From: VRUE01 sp963712595
GTDB taxonomy: Bacteria > Actinomycetota > Thermoleophilia > Solirubrobacterales > 70-9
Direction: 5' to 3'
Length of the DNA: 64,000 nucleotides
Assembly: GCA_963712595.1 (NCBI GenBank)
Contig: CAVQIM010000001.1
Coordinates: 310,001 to 374,000, forward strand
This document shows positions 60,745-64,000 of this stretch, piece after piece. The first letter of the stretch is position 1; the number at the start of each line of letters is the position of its first letter. The notes beneath the pieces were generated by a model, which saw only the letters and a program-made list of their open reading frames with translations, searched no databases and was not told the DNA's origin. The position numbers and the translations under genes are program-made.

Positions 60745-61482
60745 TTAGTAGAGGGATGTGGCTAGGCGGCGGCGGTAGTGCGCTGCGGCTGGGTCGGCGG
60801 GGTCCAGAGCGGCGAGGATGCCGACTATTGCGCGACGGAGTTGCTCGCGAGTGGCGTCATCCGCGTCGGCGAGTTGTTCGAGGAGGGCATCGAGGGCGGC
60901 TGGGGTCTCGCCGCGGTCGAGGGCTTCGAAGGCCTCCGTGGCGATGCCGCTCTTGGTCAAGCCGATGCGGGCGGCGATCCCTGCAGCGGCGAAGTCGCCT
61001 TCGTGGCCTTTGACGGCATCGAGAGCGTCGTCGTCTGCCCCGCGCTCCAAGCGCTCGCGAGCGAGGGCCACGGCTATATCGGCGCGGCGCGGCTCCAGTT
61101 CCGAAGCCTCGCGCAGGGAGAGCTCGTCTCCGGCCACGAGCAGCTCGTCGGCGCGCGATGGCACCAGGGCATCGAAGAACTCCTCGACCTTCGCCCTTGG
61201 CACGGCGCCGACGAACTCGCTCGCCACGGCGCCATCGCGGAATGCCTTAACCGCCGGGATCCCCTGCACGCCGTAGCGAGCCGCCAGCGCCTGGTTGGCA
61301 TCGACGTCGACCTTCGCCAGCACGACCTCGCCGTCGCGCGAAGTCTCCGCGGCCTCCAGCGCAGGCGTCAGCGTGCGGCAGGGACCACACCACTCCGCCC
61401 AGAAGTCGACCACGACGGGTACCTGGCGCGAGCGCTCGACCACCTCGCGCTCGAATGTCGCCTCGCTGACGTCGATGGCCAT
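60745..61482 (-). CDS. Thioredoxin-TPR protein (YbbN/CnoX-like)
   Basis: 245 residues. Residues 1-~105 are a thioredoxin domain with the intact active site W-C-G-P-C at 31-35 and cis-Pro in G-I-P-A-V. Residues about 115-245 are helical tetratricopeptide-like repeats ending in R-R-A-I-V-G-I-L-A-A-L, as in the co-chaperone CnoX/YbbN. Unlike E. coli CnoX (which has lost one Cys) both Cys are kept, so it may be redox-active. Likely protects proteins during oxidative stress. Confidence 0.9.
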   Translation of the reverse strand: MAIDVSEATFEREVVERSRQVPVVVDFWAEWCGPCRTLTPALEAAETSRDGEVVLAKVDVDANQALAARYGVQGIPAVKAFRDGAVASEFVGAVPRAKVEEFFDALVPSRADELLVAGDELSLREASELEPRRADIAVALARERLERGADDDALDAVKGHEGDFAAAGIAARIGLTKSGIATEAFEALDRGETPAALDALLEQLADADDATREQLRRAIVGILAALDPADPAAAHYRRRLATSLY

Positions 61483-61573
61483 GCCGGCAGATTAGTTAAG
61501 GACCCTTGCGTGCATGCCCGGCCGCGAGTAGCGTGATCTAAGGGCAGGGCCAGCCAGCAATTTAGGAGGAAAT

Positions 61574-61951
61574 ATGTCGAATGTCGACACCGCCCGGTCC
61601 GCCTATGAGGCCTTCGGCCGCGGCGACTTGGAAGCGCTGAAGGAGATGCTTGCCGAGGACGGCACCTGGTTCACGTCTGACGAGCTGCCACTCGGCGGCG
61701 AGACGCAGGGCCGCGACACGATCATCGGGAACTTCGCCCAGATCCCCAACTACTGGTCGTCTTTCAGCGTCGAGCCCGAGGAGTTCATCGACGCCGGCGA
61801 GTGGGTGGTGATACGAGGAACCCAGAAGGCCGGCCACGACGGCGACAGCTTCGAGGCGCCGTTCGCCCACCTGATGAAGTTCGCCGACGACAAGATCGTG
61901 CGCGGCGAGTTCTACTCGGACAGCGCCAAGGCAGCGAAGGTCCTGGCCTAG
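61574..61951 (+). CDS. SnoaL/NTF2-like protein
   Basis: 125 residues, with AGGAGGAAAT directly before the ATG, a very strong ribosome site. The pattern A-R-S-A-Y-E-A-F-G-R-G-D-L-E-A-L, then W-F-T-S-D and G-R-D-T-I-I-G-N-F fits the SnoaL-like cone fold; the end V-R-G-E-F-Y-S-D is typical. Such proteins are cyclases, isomerases or ligand binders; the function here is not predictable. Its stop and the convergent MmgE/PrpD stop share CTAG. Confidence 0.85.
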   Translation: MSNVDTARSAYEAFGRGDLEALKEMLAEDGTWFTSDELPLGGETQGRDTIIGNFAQIPNYWSSFSVEPEEFIDAGEWVVIRGTQKAGHDGDSFEAPFAHLMKFADDKIVRGEFYSDSAKAAKVLA

Positions 61952-63378
61952 GCAGTCGAGCCGACAGCGAGCCCGGCGACCGCGAGTCGCTCCTCGACGA
62001 CGGCGCGCTGCTCGGGGAGCGGGCGCCCGCAGGAGCCGGGCTCGGTGCCCTCGACCACGACGGACGAGCCGTCGCGCAGCGCGATGCACAGGCGGCTGGG
62101 GAAGGTCATCCGCAGCGCCGCCGTGTCGAGACCGTCGATGCCGCCGTCGCCCGCACCGCCGGCGAGCCGGTGGCGCAGAGAGTGCCCGAGGAAGCGGCGC
62201 AGGCCACGGTCGGCGGCAAGCGCCCGCACCAGCGCCGGGCCGGGGTTGGCCTCGTCCATGTTCACGTCGCCGAGGCGACGGCGGATACGCAGAAGGTCGC
62301 GCAGGCCAAGATCGGGCGATGCACCCGCCTCGAGCGTCCCGCGCAGGGTCTTCGCGGTCAGCGCCGGGTCGTGACGGAGGCTGACCCGCGCGGCGAGGTC
62401 GCGGATCTCGGCCTCGTGCTCGGCCAGCCAGGCCGGCTCCAGCTCGGCCGGGGTGAATCTGCCGGCAAGCAGGGCGATAGCCGCGGTCAGCGTCGCCGAG
62501 AAGTTGACCCGGATCGGCGAGAGATCGGGGCCGCGCCCCAACTCCTCCATCTCGCAGGTGAGCCAGCCCGCCTCGATCTCGACGCTCGCCACCTCCTCCG
62601 AGTGGACCCCGGCTGCAAGCGCAGCCTCGGCAACCGACTGCAGATAGGCGCAGCCGGGCAGGCGCTTGTAGGCGAGGGTGTCGGTCAGCCAGACGCTGCC
62701 GAGGCCGCCGAACATCTTTGGCCGCGGAGCGAAGGAGAGGCTGGCGAGGACGCCGCGCGGGTGCTCGATCACGTCGAGCGCCCCGCTGACCCCGTCGGCC
62801 GCCAGCAGCGCAGCCCGTGCCCCCACCGCCGCCGGCTCGGCCGCCGTCAACAGCTTGCTTGCCGGGCCCATGAATCCCGGCCACATCCCGTACGGCGGCT
62901 GGTAGAGGGCGACAGCGAGCGCGTGGGCAGTGCGGGCCCGATCGAGACCGAGGCCCACGGAAGCGGCCACCGCAGCCGAGGCGCAGTGGATCGAAGCCCA
63001 GAACTGACCGTTGTGGGGACCGAGGAAGAGCGCTGCGCCAAGCCGCCCGGCGACCTCGTTGGCCGCCACCTGGGCGAGCAGCCGCCGCTCGGGGTCGTCC
63101 GCGAAGGCGGCTGCCGCCGGCACCGCCGAGTGGCCGGTGTGGCCCATGAAGAGGTAGTCGTCCCAGTCGTGTGCGATCGAGGCCGCCGCCGAGCGGTAGA
63201 CCTCCCCCACCGGTCCCTCAGGCGCGACCGCCGCGAACGGCGCTGCCGCAGCTTCGCCCGCGGCGCGCCCCGCGGCGACGCACATCGCCTGCAGCTCCGC
63301 CCGCTCACGCACGCTCGACGGCAGATCCGCAGCGCGCAGCTCGGTGGCCCACGCCCCAATCTCCTCACAAATCGTCAC
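61948..63378 (-). CDS. MmgE/PrpD-family protein
   Basis: 476 residues. The all-helical N-terminal domain has the family's H-D-W-D-D-Y-L-F-M-G-H-T-G-H-S-A-V-P-A-A stretch (normally H-x-x-D-D) near 72, then A-N-E-V-A-G-R-L-G-A-A, and the C-terminal lid domain includes K-R-L-P-G-C-A-Y-L-Q-S. Known members are 2-methylcitrate dehydratase (PrpD) and iminodisuccinate epimerase; no other methylcitrate gene is nearby, so the substrate is open. Confidence 0.86.
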   Translation of the reverse strand: MTICEEIGAWATELRAADLPSSVRERAELQAMCVAAGRAAGEAAAAPFAAVAPEGPVGEVYRSAAASIAHDWDDYLFMGHTGHSAVPAAAAFADDPERRLLAQVAANEVAGRLGAALFLGPHNGQFWASIHCASAAVAASVGLGLDRARTAHALAVALYQPPYGMWPGFMGPASKLLTAAEPAAVGARAALLAADGVSGALDVIEHPRGVLASLSFAPRPKMFGGLGSVWLTDTLAYKRLPGCAYLQSVAEAALAAGVHSEEVASVEIEAGWLTCEMEELGRGPDLSPIRVNFSATLTAAIALLAGRFTPAELEPAWLAEHEAEIRDLAARVSLRHDPALTAKTLRGTLEAGASPDLGLRDLLRIRRRLGDVNMDEANPGPALVRALAADRGLRRFLGHSLRHRLAGGAGDGGIDGLDTAALRMTFPSRLCIALRDGSSVVVEGTEPGSCGRPLPEQRAVVEERLAVAGLAVGSTA

Positions 63379-63410
63379 GACCTCGATGCTCTCATGAACG
63401 ACGATCAGGA

Positions 63411-63517
63411 CCCATCTCAGTAGGGGTGGAACGTCTTGTACTTTTTCGCGGCCTCCGCCTGGGCGGCAGCAGTCCCCGTCCCTCGAAAAAGTTAAGTGGA
63501 ACCCCTGCTGAGATGGG
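63411..63517. repeat. 107-bp inverted-repeat element next to uvrB
   Basis: Outer arms 63411-63427 and 63501-63517 pair over 17 bp with one G/T; inside, ACTTTTTCG and CGAAAAAGT pair over 9 bp. The ends look like terminal inverted repeats of about 40 bp with small gaps. It lies 2 nt after the uvrB stop, so it may terminate uvrB, and it resembles REP-type repeats spread by small tyrosine transposases. Assignment uncertain. Confidence 0.6.
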
Positions 63518-63519
63518 CT

Positions 63520-64000
63520 CTACGCGCCGGCTCTCATGCCGTCGAGGTCGCGGCGCAGCTCCTTCAGCTCGTCGCGCAGGCGGCCTGCCTCCTCGAAGCG
63601 AAGGTCATCTGCAGCCGCCAGCATTTCCTCCTCGAGCGCGACGATCGCGCGCTCCAGCTCGGCCGGGTCGGCGAAGTCGGCGGCGTGCTTGCTGCGGCGC
63701 TTGCGCGGTGCGCGGTCCTCCATCGCCAGGAACTCGCTCATCTCGGAGATGCCCTTGCGCACGGTCGCCGGGGTTATCCCGTGCTCCTCGTTGTAGGCGA
63801 GCTGGATCGCCCGGCGCCGATCGGTCTCGCGCATCGCCGCCCGCATCGCATCGGTCTCCTTGTCGGCGTACATCAGCACCCGCCCGTTGACGTTGCGGGC
63901 AGCGCGGCCGATCGTCTGCACGAGGCTGGTCTCGCCGCGCAGGAAGCCCTCCTTGTCGGCGTCGAGGATCGCCACCAGCGAGACCTCAGGCAGGTCGAGC
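63520..64000 (-). CDS. uvrB: Excinuclease ABC subunit B, C-terminal part (partial)
   Basis: The window ends within the gene; about 160 residues are visible. They start L-D-L-P-E-V-S-L-V-A-I-L-D-A-D-K-E-G-F-L-R, then helicase motif VI Q-T-I-G-R-A-A-R-N, and end in the UVR coiled-coil (A-D-D-L-R-F-E-E-A-G-R-L-R-D-E-L) that contacts UvrC. A basic K-R-R-S-K-H linker lies between. UvrB verifies damage after UvrA loading. Confidence 0.95.
   Translation of the reverse strand, partial: LDLPEVSLVAILDADKEGFLRGETSLVQTIGRAARNVNGRVLMYADKETDAMRAAMRETDRRRAIQLAYNEEHGITPATVRKGISEMSEFLAMEDRAPRKRRSKHAADFADPAELERAIVALEEEMLAAADDLRFEEAGRLRDELKELRRDLDGMRAGA

Overview
The window is high-GC DNA from a Gram-positive-type bacterium, most likely an actinobacterium and possibly of the Thermoleophilia/Solirubrobacterales kind. 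That placement is an inference from codon use, GTG/TTG starts, lipobox signals, a panBDC cluster, Rex, H+-pyrophosphatase and the APC-UspA/RCK gene order; no rRNA is present to fix it.

Layout. 1-8.9 kb: end of an ABC transporter gene, a lipoprotein, tRNA-Gln, then a minus-strand cluster with two APC permeases fused to UspA domains, two RCK (TrkA-type) proteins and a FAD oxidoreductase; a 2-hydroxy-acid oxidase lies upstream. I read the permease/RCK group as a cation (perhaps K+) uptake module. 8.9-36.9 kb: an island of almost purely secreted proteins on the minus strand. It holds two small secreted families, here called L (about 300 aa) and P (about 240 aa), as separately promoted and terminated genes, plus a six-gene block (collagen-like protein, 1185-aa FN3/propeller protein, 1108-aa protein, L copy, 210-aa protein, PEBP-like lipoprotein). 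The block occurs twice as a 10.7-kb direct repeat. The two copies are identical over kilobases yet sharply different in a few islands. 37-46 kb: a tight plus-strand operon (zinc ribbon, family-4 uracil-DNA glycosylase, TsaE, TsaB, RimI, TsaD, glutaredoxin-like, Rex, GCS2 ligase, H+-pyrophosphatase) carrying a 654-bp insertion with a DUF4258/DUF2283 pair. 46-49.5 kb: a double-TetR regulator and a P-family gene with three nearly identical 612-bp units. 49.5-64 kb: panB-panD-panC, an acyltransferase, a ROK kinase, a sugar ABC importer, uvrA, an AbiEi/DUF559 cassette bracketed by palindromes, a thioredoxin-TPR protein, an NTF2-like protein, an MmgE/PrpD protein and the 3' part of uvrB.

How it fits together. 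The most unusual part is the 8.9-36.9 kb island with its outlier at 47.5 kb. L and P genes, unrelated by eye, carry the same upstream box and -35/-10 pattern, which suggests one regulon for an extracellular or envelope structure. The large proteins of the block end in Lys/Arg/His-rich tails, one partner is collagen-like, and the repeat pattern suggests continuing duplication and gene conversion. Function of this set is not known to me and is not claimed.
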